A stretch of DNA of 64,000 bases from DATFKA01 sp035268885 (GCA_035268885.1 DATFKA010000136.1:49497-113496); one strand, 5' to 3'; shown: positions 42,724 through 51,302, counted from the first letter of the stretch. Notes: generated by a model from the letters alone, not told the origin. Made by a program: numbers and translations.

Positions 42724-43629
42724 CTACTCTATCAATTTTCTTTTTTCTACTTGTAATACATCCTTCACTTCGCCGTCGAGGTGCACAAAAGCGATAATGG
42801 CACACGCTTCGGCCCGCCACTCCGGTGGTAGCGTATAAAAATAGTTGCGATTTATGGTTTCAGCAAGGGGTAGCCCACCATTTATGCCATTTCCATTAAA
42901 AGCAGTAAGCATGTCGCGCAGATTATGGCGGTGCACGTAGTCCGATTGCTTGCCCCCGGGCGTCAGTTGCACATCGGATACGCGGTCTTCTACCAGCATC
43001 ACACTGAGTTTTAGCGGTTCTGCCGTTATCTCCTGCAGAGCGGTCATAGCCACATCGACCAGTAATTCGCGGTCCGTATCATTGTATTGCACCACCAGTT
43101 CCAACTGTACTTCAGCGGGTCGACTGGCTTCTTCTTCCACAAAAACCGGCCAGAGGCTCTTCGACAACTGCAGATCCCGCTCGCCCTCAAACAAGCGTCG
43201 ATTCACAACCGCAGAAGGATAACCCAGGGGTGATTTCAAATAGGTCAACAAGCTGGCCGTTTCGGGAATCCGAAAGTCTACCTCGCTATCCGGGTAGGGC
43301 TGGGCAAAACTGCCCGCGTGTAAAGCCACGGCAATCACCTGTCCCTGGTATTGATCCTGCAAGCGCAGTACTTCGGCCGTTCCCGCCGGACAGTTGACAC
43401 AACGCACCCCCGTGAATTCCTCAATCAGCACCTTGCGAGCAGTGCTGTCAACGGGCATCTCGGTCTGGCCCACCGGGTTAATAACGGGTGGGATCTCGCT
43501 ACAGCCTGACGCTAAGCAGACTAGTGCCAGTACCTGGACGGAGACAAGGCATGCCCATACTGTTGAGACAAGGCATGCCTTGTCTTTACGTCTATCCTTA
43601 TACCCCCAATTTTTTAGCAAAGCCTGCAT
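42724..43629 (-). CDS. Omp28-like lipoprotein with REP-derived signal peptide
   Basis: A 301-residue lipoprotein; the lipobox is LASGC. Residues about 70-100 (IEEFTGVRCVNCPAGTAEVLRLQDQYQ) resemble the thioredoxin-like CxxC region of Omp28-type outer membrane proteins. The signal peptide is odd: its hydrophobic part ACLVSTVW-ACLVSVQV is made by two 24-base repeats, the first ending in the 20-bp palindrome at 43566-43585. An unusually long basic leader (MQALLKNWGYKDRRKDK) precedes it. It lies 1 base before the M23 gene and 15 after the DUF6029 gene, and the three are probably one operon. Confidence 0.8.
   Translation of the reverse strand: MQALLKNWGYKDRRKDKACLVSTVWACLVSVQVLALVCLASGCSEIPPVINPVGQTEMPVDSTARKVLIEEFTGVRCVNCPAGTAEVLRLQDQYQGQVIAVALHAGSFAQPYPDSEVDFRIPETASLLTYLKSPLGYPSAVVNRRLFEGERDLQLSKSLWPVFVEEEASRPAEVQLELVVQYNDTDRELLVDVAMTALQEITAEPLKLSVMLVEDRVSDVQLTPGGKQSDYVHRHNLRDMLTAFNGNGINGGLPLAETINRNYFYTLPPEWRAEACAIIAFVHLDGEVKDVLQVEKRKLIE
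43541..43585. repeat. REP-like palindrome within the lipoprotein signal sequence
   Basis: GAGACAAGGCATGCC occurs at 43541-43555 and 43565-43579; the second copy completes the perfect 20-bp palindrome AGACAAGGCATGCCTTGTCT (43566-43585). The 24-base period keeps the reading frame. Confidence 0.8.
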
Positions 43630-43644
43630 ATCTAAAAATTTAAT

Positions 43645-45327
43645 TTAAAAACTACTATTGACCGTAAAGCGAAAACCACTGAAGGCGGGCTCCAGTCGAC
43701 AGATGCCCCCCGTACAGACCACCCCTTCCACCTGTTTTACGTAACTCAGGTCAAAGCGATTCGTGCCACGGGTATAAGAAACGTCGAGGCGTGGATAATG
43801 AAGACCTCGCCGTCGCCCGCTGGCATCAATCGGACTATTCTCTCCGGGCGTCAGGTTGTACATATCCGAAATGGAGAAAGTCCAATCCGGTGCTACGCTG
43901 TATTCCGCCAGTACAAAAGCCCAGTCGCCGTAGTCTTGCTTGAGGCCGTTGGCTTCGTTCTCGCCGACAATCTTATATTGTGCCTCTAACCTTAGTGCTC
44001 GCCGATTCCCGATCTCCATCAGCACATCGAGATAAGGGGTCCATCCCTCCAGCAAATCTGCGCCGGGCTTAAATTCGTAGATGCGCTGATTGTATTGCTG
44101 GAACTGTACCCCAGCTTTAACACTGGTCGTTTTATTCGGTTTGAAAGAAGCTTCGGTAAAGAGCTCGCGGTAGAGTAATTCGTTTTCGAGGTTCCAGATG
44201 TTAGAGATATTCAGGTTAAAGCGGAGGTTGCGCTTCGGAGCGTAACTCATGTCCGCCTGGAGGGCCATTTCGCCTAATTCCTGGGTGGCCGCATTATAGC
44301 GAGCCAGCAACCGATAGGTATTCACCCTTGCCATGGGTGGCAAAAAGTTGACCAGCCCGCGGTTGAGCTGTACCTGGGGTCGGGTGCGAAAGGTGAAATT
44401 CTCCGTTCGCTTCGCTTCGAGCGTAATCCCCAGCCCCCGACTGGCATAAGCCAGACTGGTGTACAGTACGGAGCCCGGCTGATTGATAAAGCGGTCGGTT
44501 GTCGTGGTATCGCCACCAATAATCAACTCCGCAAAGGGATCATTGATGGCATCTTCCGTTTTGAAGGCCGTCTCCAGGTACCAGGTAAAACCACCGGTCG
44601 TCAGGGTATTATAAAAAGTGAAAGCATAGGTATTGTAATTGGGCACAAAAGCCTGCTCGGGCGTATAGGTATTGATACTGGCGACCAGGGCATTCATACT
44701 GCCATCGTCGAGGGTGCGATTGACAATACCCAGCCCGGGCGCCAGGGTCAGTCCAGAACGAGGATCCGGCTCCAGGAAGGCTTCAAAGTTAATGCCCTTG
44801 ATCACCGAATCGTAGGTATCGAATAGTTGTTTTTGCCTTCCGGTAAAAGCCTTAACACTTAGATTGTCATTAAAAAAGTACTTCAGTTTGAAGCCGCGTA
44901 AGGCATTATCGATGAGTAGTGGCCGCTCTTCGAAGGCCCGGAAGATAATACCACTTCCGATTTGATCGTAGATATAACCGCCAGCCAGTTCCAAATCGCC
45001 GATGCGCTTGCGCACAAACCAGTTGCCGATGCCTTCTCCGGAGTAAGAATCGGTAGGGTTCAGTAAATTAGAATTATTGAAAACATCGAGACGAAGACCA
45101 AAATCAAAGCCCCAATTGCTGTAATTCAGGTTTAGCCAACCTTCGGCCCCGTAGAGCTGACGGTCGTACTGTGGGGTATTGGCAGCACCAATCAGGGAAT
45201 CACGAATAAAGAAATTAGCATTTGCCTGGAAATTTCCGGAGATTTGGGGAGTATTCTCCCATTGCTGGCTTTTTGCCGAAAGGCTAAGCCCGCCTAAAAA
45301 AATAAGTAGCACAATGCGTGGGTACAT
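43645..45327 (-). CDS. DUF6029-family outer-membrane beta-barrel
   Basis: A 560-residue protein with a signal peptide (residues 1-20) and repeated amphipathic strands through the whole length, rich in Tyr, Asn and Arg, ending in SGFRFTVNSSF with a terminal phenylalanine, the outer-membrane insertion signal. It matches the DUF6029 pattern of porin-like proteins. A glycan or peptide channel is possible. It leads the operon that continues with an Omp28-like lipoprotein and an M23 peptidase; a -7 box lies just before it. The TlpA-like gene diverges 33 bases away. Confidence 0.8.
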   Translation of the reverse strand: MYPRIVLLIFLGGLSLSAKSQQWENTPQISGNFQANANFFIRDSLIGAANTPQYDRQLYGAEGWLNLNYSNWGFDFGLRLDVFNNSNLLNPTDSYSGEGIGNWFVRKRIGDLELAGGYIYDQIGSGIIFRAFEERPLLIDNALRGFKLKYFFNDNLSVKAFTGRQKQLFDTYDSVIKGINFEAFLEPDPRSGLTLAPGLGIVNRTLDDGSMNALVASINTYTPEQAFVPNYNTYAFTFYNTLTTGGFTWYLETAFKTEDAINDPFAELIIGGDTTTTDRFINQPGSVLYTSLAYASRGLGITLEAKRTENFTFRTRPQVQLNRGLVNFLPPMARVNTYRLLARYNAATQELGEMALQADMSYAPKRNLRFNLNISNIWNLENELLYRELFTEASFKPNKTTSVKAGVQFQQYNQRIYEFKPGADLLEGWTPYLDVLMEIGNRRALRLEAQYKIVGENEANGLKQDYGDWAFVLAEYSVAPDWTFSISDMYNLTPGENSPIDASGRRRGLHYPRLDVSYTRGTNRFDLSYVKQVEGVVCTGGICRLEPAFSGFRFTVNSSF

Positions 45328-45350
45328 GAATACAGGAATTTTGCAAAAAT

Positions 45351-45358
45351 CAAAGATA
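45351..45358 (-). promoter_or_regulatory. -7 element of the envelope operon
   Basis: The minus strand reads TATCTTTG about 23 bases before the DUF6029 start. The -33 position would fall inside the first codons of the divergent TlpA-like gene and shows no clear TTG. Confidence 0.4.
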
Positions 45359-45360
45359 AA

Positions 45361-45861
45361 ATGATGAAGTGGATATCTACCTGCTTTTTACTGCTTTTTG
45401 TCGGCACCGGGCTTCTGGCCCAAAAACAAGTACCCGATGTGAAGCTGAAAACGCTGAAAAAACAAACGGTAAGCCTGCATTCAGCCTTGCAAGAGGCCGA
45501 TTACACCGTATTGAGCTTCTGGGCCACTTGGTGCGCGCCCTGCAAGCGGGAATTAAACACCATTGCCGAAGTGTACGATGATTGGCAAAAACAGTACAAT
45601 ATGCAGTTGATCGCGGTCACCATCGACGATCAGCGGATGCTCAGCAAAGTGCCGGCCATGGTAGCGACCAACTGGTGGGAATACCCGGTATTGGCCGACG
45701 AAGACGCCAGTCTGCGTAATGCCATCAATGTCACTTCAATTCCACGGACCTTTATCGTGGATCGGGAAGGCACCATTCTATACGACCACAGTGGCTATAA
45801 ACCCGGTGACGAAATAGAACTGGAAGAAAAACTAAGCGCCCTGGCGAAAGCGCGCCGGTAA
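45361..45861 (+). CDS. TlpA-like thiol-disulfide oxidoreductase
   Basis: A 166-residue exported thioredoxin-fold protein. A signal peptide (to about residue 20, LLAQ) is followed by the redox-active site WATWCAPC (Cys58 and Cys61) and the conserved cis-proline region VTSIPRTFIVDREG. It reduces or isomerises disulfides in the periplasm, for instance in cytochrome maturation. Two start codons are adjacent (MM). It overlaps the tail of the 45832-46935 gene by 30 bases in convergent orientation. Confidence 0.93.
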   Translation: MMKWISTCFLLLFVGTGLLAQKQVPDVKLKTLKKQTVSLHSALQEADYTVLSFWATWCAPCKRELNTIAEVYDDWQKQYNMQLIAVTIDDQRMLSKVPAMVATNWWEYPVLADEDASLRNAINVTSIPRTFIVDREGTILYDHSGYKPGDEIELEEKLSALAKARR

Positions 45862-46935
45862 TTCCTGTTCGTGGATGGGGATACCCATGGCTTCGAATAA
45901 GTTGTGGGTACTCGTCTTGAGAGGCTCGGCAATAAAAATACCATCGAGACGATTCCCGGTCTTCTGTCGCCAGTGGCGGAAGCGCCACCACTCCGCCATC
46001 GCTAGGCGTACCCAGGAAAGTAAACTCATCCGGTCACGTCCCGTGAAACGCTCACCGATACGAATGGCCCATACGTTGATCCAGCGCTGGCGACGAGCCG
46101 CGCCTGCCGGCAGTTGCGTTAATTCCTGACGCAACTGATCAACTTGCGATTTATGGCTACCCACCGCACAGGGGCGATTAGCCGCCAGTTGGGAAAGTAA
46201 TGACTGACGATCCTTCAAAAATAAAACCTGGGCACCAACCGCCAAATAGGCATGCAGTAGCAACAGCTCCAACCAGTGGTAGGGGTTTTGATAGCTGATT
46301 ACTACGTTATTCGTGGCGAAATGTAACTTTGCTGCCAAATCAGTAATCTGAGACAGCACCTCCTTATGACTAAAAGTTTGGTAAGATTTCTCGGAAGCGG
46401 CATAACGAAAAAAAGCGGGATCATCCTCATGAACCGCCGCCTTCAGGGTTTGAAGCTCCACCAATTGCTTAGCCATGGGCACGACCAGGCGTTCCTCCAG
46501 ATTAGGCACTTCTGTCGTTTGGTAAAAAGAAAAAACTTGTTGTAGATATTTCTGCTCGGTAGCCAAAGACCGAAGTTTCTTCAAATCGGCTGCTTCCTCA
46601 ACGAAGGCAATTTTTGACTCGGCAGCCGCCAGTACATCCTTGAGTTCGTGATCGGGCTCATCAGTACCGACCAGGGCCACCGTCGCACCGAGTTGCAATA
46701 TCGCCTGGATCAATAAGAGTCCAAAAGCACTGCTGCCACGGGTGTAGATCAGCACGATGTCTTCAGGCTCTACACCCAATTTAATCAGGGCAGCACTCAT
46801 CTTTTCAACAAGCTCCATTGCTTCAGCAGTGGATATGGTCCCCCAGCCAATCGCATCGCGCTCTTTGAGCGCAGATTTTTTGGGATAGTGTTTTTGTTGA
46901 TAGCCTAACAGGTCAAAGATGCGACGCACCTCCAT
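45832..46935 (-). CDS. Truncated, catalytically degenerate ANL (AMP-binding) protein
   Basis: A 367-residue relative of the acyl-CoA synthetase at 51401-53212. Residues 1-110 align with its N terminus (MEVRRIFDLLGYQQKHYPKKSAL against MEVTRLFEFIQYQKQNHPLERAF; ALIKLGVEPEDIVLIYTRGSSAFGLLLIQAILQLGA against LLKLGVEKGDRIALIVYENRPEWIIMDIGIQQIGA). Where the intact enzyme has the ATP loop TSGTTGQPKG, this one reads RYAASEKSYQTF. The end, LFEAMGIPIHEQEL, corresponds to FSAAGIPIREGYGL, after which the second half, with the adenylate and CoA sites, is absent. The frame is open, with normal codon use, so it looks like a maintained pseudoenzyme and not a fresh pseudogene. It lies 68 bases after the nucleotidyltransferase gene. 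Confidence 0.75.
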   Translation of the reverse strand: MEVRRIFDLLGYQQKHYPKKSALKERDAIGWGTISTAEAMELVEKMSAALIKLGVEPEDIVLIYTRGSSAFGLLLIQAILQLGATVALVGTDEPDHELKDVLAAAESKIAFVEEAADLKKLRSLATEQKYLQQVFSFYQTTEVPNLEERLVVPMAKQLVELQTLKAAVHEDDPAFFRYAASEKSYQTFSHKEVLSQITDLAAKLHFATNNVVISYQNPYHWLELLLLHAYLAVGAQVLFLKDRQSLLSQLAANRPCAVGSHKSQVDQLRQELTQLPAGAARRQRWINVWAIRIGERFTGRDRMSLLSWVRLAMAEWWRFRHWRQKTGNRLDGIFIAEPLKTSTHNLFEAMGIPIHEQELPARFRQGA

Positions 46936-47003
46936 GATTTGTTATTACAGTTGGTTTCATCGTAAGATAAGACAATCATCGATATTTTTTGGTATCAGAA
47001 AAA

Positions 47004-47774
47004 TTATTCGCCATAGACTACCTTCACTTCTGCTGCGGCGCGGTGTAATTGCTCTGGCTTGCCTACATCATACCAGATATCTGCGTCGTGCGGAAAGCCC
47101 TTAATTATTTCCGTTTTGGCAGCTTCCAAATAGGTATCGATGATGGAAAATTTCTCCAGCTGGGGCGGCATATAATCAAAAAGCTGTGGATCAATCATCT
47201 GAATACCACTGAAGCCGTACTGCGTATACTCGGAAGTCAGTCGCGACATCCGCTGCGCTCCGGTTTTGGTGTTTTCCCAACCAACGAGTTGCCGACTTTC
47301 GTCAAAAAGCAGATAACGCGAGGTTTGACGCCGACGTACGGCCAGGGTTGCCATCGCCTTACTGTCCAGATGCGCTCGCATAAGGGCGGGTAGATCAATA
47401 TTACTCACTACATCGGTATTCATTACCAGGAACGGGCCGCCTTCCAGCCAGGCTTTGGCTTTGAGCAGCCCTCCCCCGGTCTCCAGCAGTTGGATTCGCT
47501 CGTCAGAAATGTGGATTTGTAAGCCAAAGTGGTTTTTTTCAGCCAGAAAAGCTTCTATTTGATCCGCAAAGTGATGCACATTAATAATCAGTTTCTGGAT
47601 GCCGGTTTTTTTAAGTTGTTGGATCGCTCTTTCGAGCAGGGGTTTGCCGGCCAGTTCGACCAGCGCTTTGGGCCGGTCATTTGTCAGTGGGCGCAGACGG
47701 GTGCCCAGGCCAGCGGCGAAGAGCATGGCGGTAGTGATCGGGGGATGGGGTGGTTCGGTAGTTTGGTGGCTCAT
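47004..47774 (-). CDS. Sugar-1-phosphate nucleotidyltransferase
   Basis: A 256-residue nucleotidyltransferase. The signature AMLFAAGLGTRLRPLTNDRPKAL (residues about 16-38) is that of NTP transferases; the later FLVMNTDVVSNIDL holds the metal-binding Asp, and KGFPHDADIWYDVGKPEQL is the end domain. The overall pattern is close to the MurU/mannose-1-phosphate guanylyltransferase branch. It would activate a hexose or MurNAc phosphate with UTP or GTP. The kinase that usually precedes MurU (AmgK) is not adjacent, although an APH-like kinase occurs at 8530-9573. The degenerate ANL gene follows. Confidence 0.88.
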   Translation of the reverse strand: MSHQTTEPPHPPITTAMLFAAGLGTRLRPLTNDRPKALVELAGKPLLERAIQQLKKTGIQKLIINVHHFADQIEAFLAEKNHFGLQIHISDERIQLLETGGGLLKAKAWLEGGPFLVMNTDVVSNIDLPALMRAHLDSKAMATLAVRRRQTSRYLLFDESRQLVGWENTKTGAQRMSRLTSEYTQYGFSGIQMIDPQLFDYMPPQLEKFSIIDTYLEAAKTEIIKGFPHDADIWYDVGKPEQLHRAAAEVKVVYGE

Positions 47775-47805
47775 CTGATCTGTAGCTTAGTTCCTTTAGG
47801 GCTAG

Positions 47806-48165
47806 TTAATGGGGTTTCCTATTTTTGAAACAGAAACCTAGAGTATCTGTATACTTTTCAATCCCATCTTTACTTTCGAAGCTATGGTTAACCAATATAA
47901 ACGTAGAGTCTTTTTTATATACTGTCTTGATAGAATCCATCTCATAAAATTGATTAGGAAACTCAGCTAGATGTTTTTCTAATACCGTCCCCCTTTTATA
48001 AATATCCAGCCCAGGCGCTCCTAAAGGTCCGGAATAAGAGGATTGCACTCTTATATTATTGTCTTTGTATAAAACCTCCGGAACAATTAGTCTACCTCCG
48101 ATAGTAAGTAGCAGTATTAGTCCCCAAAAAGGTACCAATGCTAAAGATCCATACACAACTGGCAA
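47806..48165 (-). CDS. Hypothetical membrane-anchored protein
   Basis: A 119-residue protein with one N-terminal hydrophobic segment (residues ~5-28, LALVPFWGLILLLTIGGRLIVP), followed by ~90 mostly polar residues with a beta-rich pattern. No family is recognised. Only a short stretch separates it from MITE copy D, and it lies 31 bases upstream of the nucleotidyltransferase. A+T content is a little higher than in the neighbours. Confidence 0.5.
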   Translation of the reverse strand: MPVVYGSLALVPFWGLILLLTIGGRLIVPEVLYKDNNIRVQSSYSGPLGAPGLDIYKRGTVLEKHLAEFPNQFYEMDSIKTVYKKDSTFILVNHSFESKDGIEKYTDTLGFCFKNRKPH

Positions 48166-48234
48166 CCATGCAAAAATACTAAAATATAAGCGCTCAATGT
48201 CGTTTATTACTCGTTTATCGACTATTAATATAGT

Positions 48235-48394
48235 GAAGTTGTTTAAAAACTCCTGCTTGTGCGAAAAATGAAAATTTCAGACGAGATTAAGGCGGGAAAA
48301 ATGAAATTACGCAGCGCGTAATGAGGCTTTTACCAACGCAAAGATGGTTTGAAAGTCCATCTTGTAGCCAAGTGAGGAGTTTTTAAACAACTTC
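48235..48394 (+). mobile_element. MITE copy D
   Basis: A 160-base element with a perfect 20-bp terminal inverted repeat, GAAGTTGTTTAAAAACTCCT. The interior is unlike copies A-C and includes several small fold-backs (TTACGC-AGC-GCGTAA near 48306-48320). The flanks AGT and AAT do not form a perfect duplication. It ends 23 bases before a -7 box of lpxK. Confidence 0.85.
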
Positions 48395-48417
48395 AATTAA
48401 TTTATCGTAAGAAAACT

Positions 48418-48425
48418 TAGTTTTG
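48418..48425 (+). promoter_or_regulatory. -7 element of lpxK
   Basis: TAGTTTTG matches TAnnTTTG, 33 bases before the lpxK start. The expected -33 site falls at the edge of MITE copy D and shows no TTG, so the element may have replaced the original upstream part. Confidence 0.45.
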
Positions 48426-48457
48426 GGCTGTGATGTTTTCCCAATAACGCTTCCGCT

Positions 48458-49525
48458 ATGGTACAACATATACTTTTCAAGATCCTGCTGGCTCCTTTCT
48501 CTTTACTATATGGTATGGGGGTAGGACTGCGCAATCAGTTCTATCGCTGGAAATTACTAAAGGGCGTCGAATTCAATCTGCCGGTGATCTCAGTAGGCAA
48601 TCTTTCGGTGGGCGGAGCTGGTAAAACCCCACATATCGAATACCTGATCCGATTGCTGAAAGATTATCTGGAAGTAGCGACCATGAGCCGGGGTTACAAG
48701 CGTAAGACGAAAGGTTATTTAACGGTGCATTCCCAGATGAGTGCGGAGCAGGTAGGGGACGAGCCCCTACAGTTCAAGCGTAAATTTCCGGAAATCAAAG
48801 TATCCGTTTCGGAAAGCCGGGCGTTAGGTATCCCGATGCTCATGTCGGATTATCCGGAATTGCAGGCGATCCTGCTCGATGATGCCTTTCAGCACCGTTC
48901 GGTTCAGCCGGGCCTGAATATTATGCTGACGGAATACAACCATCCCTTCACCCGCGATTACCTGTTACCTTCGGGCCGACTGCGGGAATGGCGTTCTGCT
49001 TATCAGCGCGCCGATGTGATTATTGTATCTAAATGCCCCAGGGACTTAACCGAAGAAAAGGCAGAGGTGCTGCGTCAGGAAATCCAGCCCTTAGCCGATC
49101 AACAAATCTATTTTTCGTACTACGATTATACCCAGCCTTACTTTATTTTTGATCCGCGCTATCGTCTGAATTTGGAGCCCGATATGGATGTCTTGTTGAT
49201 CTGTGCCATCGCCCGTACGGAATATCTGACGGATTACCTAAATACGCAGGTCAACGAGGTGTCGGTGATGGAATTTGAGGATCATCATTTCTTCACCAAA
49301 TACGACGTGGCCCAGCTCAAAGAAAACTTCGAGCGGATGGAATCGAAAAAGAAAGTAATCCTAACGACGGAAAAGGACGCGATGCGCCTGGAACTACACC
49401 GGCCTTACATTCAGGAGAACCGGATGCCCATCTTTGCCGTGCCGGTACAGGTACGCTTTCACTTTGATCAGGGGCCGGTATTTGACGAACAGGTTCGAAA
49501 CTTTCTTTTAAACTTCCGGATATAA
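48458..49525 (+). CDS. lpxK: Tetraacyldisaccharide 4'-kinase
   Basis: A 355-residue inner-membrane-associated kinase that phosphorylates the lipid A precursor, forming lipid IVA. The P-loop is GNLSVGGAGKT (residues 47-57); DDAFQHR and the later TTEKDAMRL are family motifs. The first ~25 residues form the membrane anchor. Its TAA stop is immediately followed by the ATG of the glycosyltransferase gene, so translation is coupled. Presence of lipid A synthesis agrees with a Gram-negative Bacteroidota. Confidence 0.95.
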   Translation: MVQHILFKILLAPFSLLYGMGVGLRNQFYRWKLLKGVEFNLPVISVGNLSVGGAGKTPHIEYLIRLLKDYLEVATMSRGYKRKTKGYLTVHSQMSAEQVGDEPLQFKRKFPEIKVSVSESRALGIPMLMSDYPELQAILLDDAFQHRSVQPGLNIMLTEYNHPFTRDYLLPSGRLREWRSAYQRADVIIVSKCPRDLTEEKAEVLRQEIQPLADQQIYFSYYDYTQPYFIFDPRYRLNLEPDMDVLLICAIARTEYLTDYLNTQVNEVSVMEFEDHHFFTKYDVAQLKENFERMESKKKVILTTEKDAMRLELHRPYIQENRMPIFAVPVQVRFHFDQGPVFDEQVRNFLLNFRI

Positions 49526-50647
49526 ATGTGGCTCGTGGCCCTACAATGTAGTTTTGTCCTAGCCACGCTGATTCAATTGGGCTTTTGGCTGGGTCTTTTT
49601 TCGCGGCTCGCCTTTTACCGAAAGGAAAAGCCGCCAGCAAATCTAGCGGCAGCTCCGGGGGTTAGTATCATTATTTGTGCGCATAATGAAGCTGAAAACT
49701 TACGGAATTTCCTTCCGAGCATCCTGCAGCAGGATTATGAAAATTTCGAAGTAATTGTCGTAAATGATCAATCTGTTGATAATTCTAATGCGATTCTTTT
49801 GGAATTTCAAAAAAATTATCCCATTTTGCATACTATAATTGAGAGCAATAAAGAGCTGCCTGGCAAAAAAAGTGCCTTATCTAAAGGTATTTTAGCTGCC
49901 AAGAACGAGATTCTACTACTTACCGACGCAGACTGTTTTCCAAATTCTTCCTACTGGCTTTCCTCCATGGTGGCACATTTTAGTGCTGAAACACCCATTG
50001 TACTGGGGTATTCGCCATACCGGAAAGAAAATAGTCCGCTAAATTTCTTTATACAATACGAAACGGTTTATACGGCCACGCAATATTTTTCATTTGCCTT
50101 AGCGGGACTGCCCTATATGGGCGTCGGTCGTAACTTGGCTTACGCCAAAACAATTTTTAAAGAGCAAGACGGCTTTAATAAGCATCTACACATAGCATCT
50201 GGAGACGATGATTTATTTATTAGTCAGGCGACCTTAAGGTATCCGGCTAAGATTAATATGGAACCATTATCATTCGTCTATTCTATTCCCAAGGAGAGCT
50301 GGAAAAGCTACTACTACCAAAAATGCAGACATTTATCGACCGCCAGTAGTTATCGGCCCGTGCATCAATTTTTGCTCGGTCTCTTAGCCTGGAGTCACCT
50401 GTGGCATTATCTCAGCGGCCTGGCTCTGTTGATTTTTTGCTCCACTTGTCTGCCCCTAATCGCAACGGGATATCTGGTGCGAATCGGGATGGTAAGCTTT
50501 ATGTATTGGCATATTATGGGAAAACTACAGCGTCCGGAGCTCCGGCTTTGGACACCCTTACTCGATGCCGGCTATTGTCTTTACTACCTGATTTTTGCAC
50601 CCGCTTTAATCATAAATGGTAGTAATTACAAATCATCATGGACATAG
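49526..50647 (+). CDS. Family 2 glycosyltransferase, membrane-bound
   Basis: A 373-residue GT2 protein. An N-terminal helix (LVALQCSFVLATLIQLGFWLGLF) precedes the catalytic domain: VSIIICAHNEAENL, VIVVNDQSVDNS and LLLTDADCFPNSSYW (the DxD-type site), with GDDDLF and a QKCRHLSTA sequence near the Q/RxxRW position. Two or three C-terminal membrane helices follow. It likely builds a surface glycan or glycolipid. Its start abuts lpxK, and its last 10 bases overlap the sigma factor gene, so the three are translationally linked. The DNA is slightly richer in A+T than that of its partners. Confidence 0.9.
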   Translation: MWLVALQCSFVLATLIQLGFWLGLFSRLAFYRKEKPPANLAAAPGVSIIICAHNEAENLRNFLPSILQQDYENFEVIVVNDQSVDNSNAILLEFQKNYPILHTIIESNKELPGKKSALSKGILAAKNEILLLTDADCFPNSSYWLSSMVAHFSAETPIVLGYSPYRKENSPLNFFIQYETVYTATQYFSFALAGLPYMGVGRNLAYAKTIFKEQDGFNKHLHIASGDDDLFISQATLRYPAKINMEPLSFVYSIPKESWKSYYYQKCRHLSTASSYRPVHQFLLGLLAWSHLWHYLSGLALLIFCSTCLPLIATGYLVRIGMVSFMYWHIMGKLQRPELRLWTPLLDAGYCLYYLIFAPALIINGSNYKSSWT

Positions 50648-51276
50648 CTTTAACACGACCAATTAACTTAGACCTGGCAGACGACTTTTGCCTCATCCAG
50701 GAGGCTCGAAAAGGAGACCAACGCGCTTTCGCGCTTTTGCTGGATCGCTATCGCGATGCCATTTATCGCACGGTACACAAGATGGTACATAATAAGGAAG
50801 ATGCCGACGACCTGACGATTGAGGCCTTTGGTAAGGCCTTTCACAAGCTGGAGAGCTACCAACCTAAATACGCCTTCAGTACCTGGCTGTTTCGCATCGC
50901 CATCAATAACTGTATCGATCATATTCGCAAAAAGCGCCTGCACTTTTTATCCATCGACGAACCCGTAGACGACGAAGGCAATCAGGACTACGCCGCCAAC
51001 ATCCGTTTTCGTGGCCTCAACCCCGAAGAAAAAGTCATTCGGCGTCAGCGCCTGGACTTGATGCGCCGCACCCTGGAGCAACTCAGCCACAAATATCGGC
51101 TGATGATTGAGCTGCGTTATTTTGAGGAGCTTTCTTACGAAGAGATTTCCAACGAGCTGGAAATGCCCATCGGTACGGTAAAAGCACAATTACACCGCGC
51201 ACGACAGGCGCTTTACGAGATTCTGAGTCAGCCGGGCGCCAGTGACTACCTGGAAGTTACCCGGCGCTCAAACTAA
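50638..51276 (+). CDS. ECF-type RNA polymerase sigma factor
   Basis: A 212-residue sigma factor. Region 2 spans FALLLDRYRDAIYRTVHKMVHNKEDADDLTIEAFGKAFHKLESYQPKYAFSTWLFRIAINNCIDHIRKKR; region 4 is RYFEELSYEEISNELEMPIGTVKAQLHRARQAL with the helix-turn-helix. No anti-sigma gene is adjacent, so control is not the usual membrane-sequestration kind, or the partner lies elsewhere. It overlaps the glycosyltransferase by 10 bases, linking sigma factor production to lipid A and glycan synthesis. A strong terminator follows. Confidence 0.93.
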   Translation: MDIALTRPINLDLADDFCLIQEARKGDQRAFALLLDRYRDAIYRTVHKMVHNKEDADDLTIEAFGKAFHKLESYQPKYAFSTWLFRIAINNCIDHIRKKRLHFLSIDEPVDDEGNQDYAANIRFRGLNPEEKVIRRQRLDLMRRTLEQLSHKYRLMIELRYFEELSYEEISNELEMPIGTVKAQLHRARQALYEILSQPGASDYLEVTRRSN

Positions 51277-51302
51277 GCCCCAGACCTACAAATCATTTTT
51301 AT

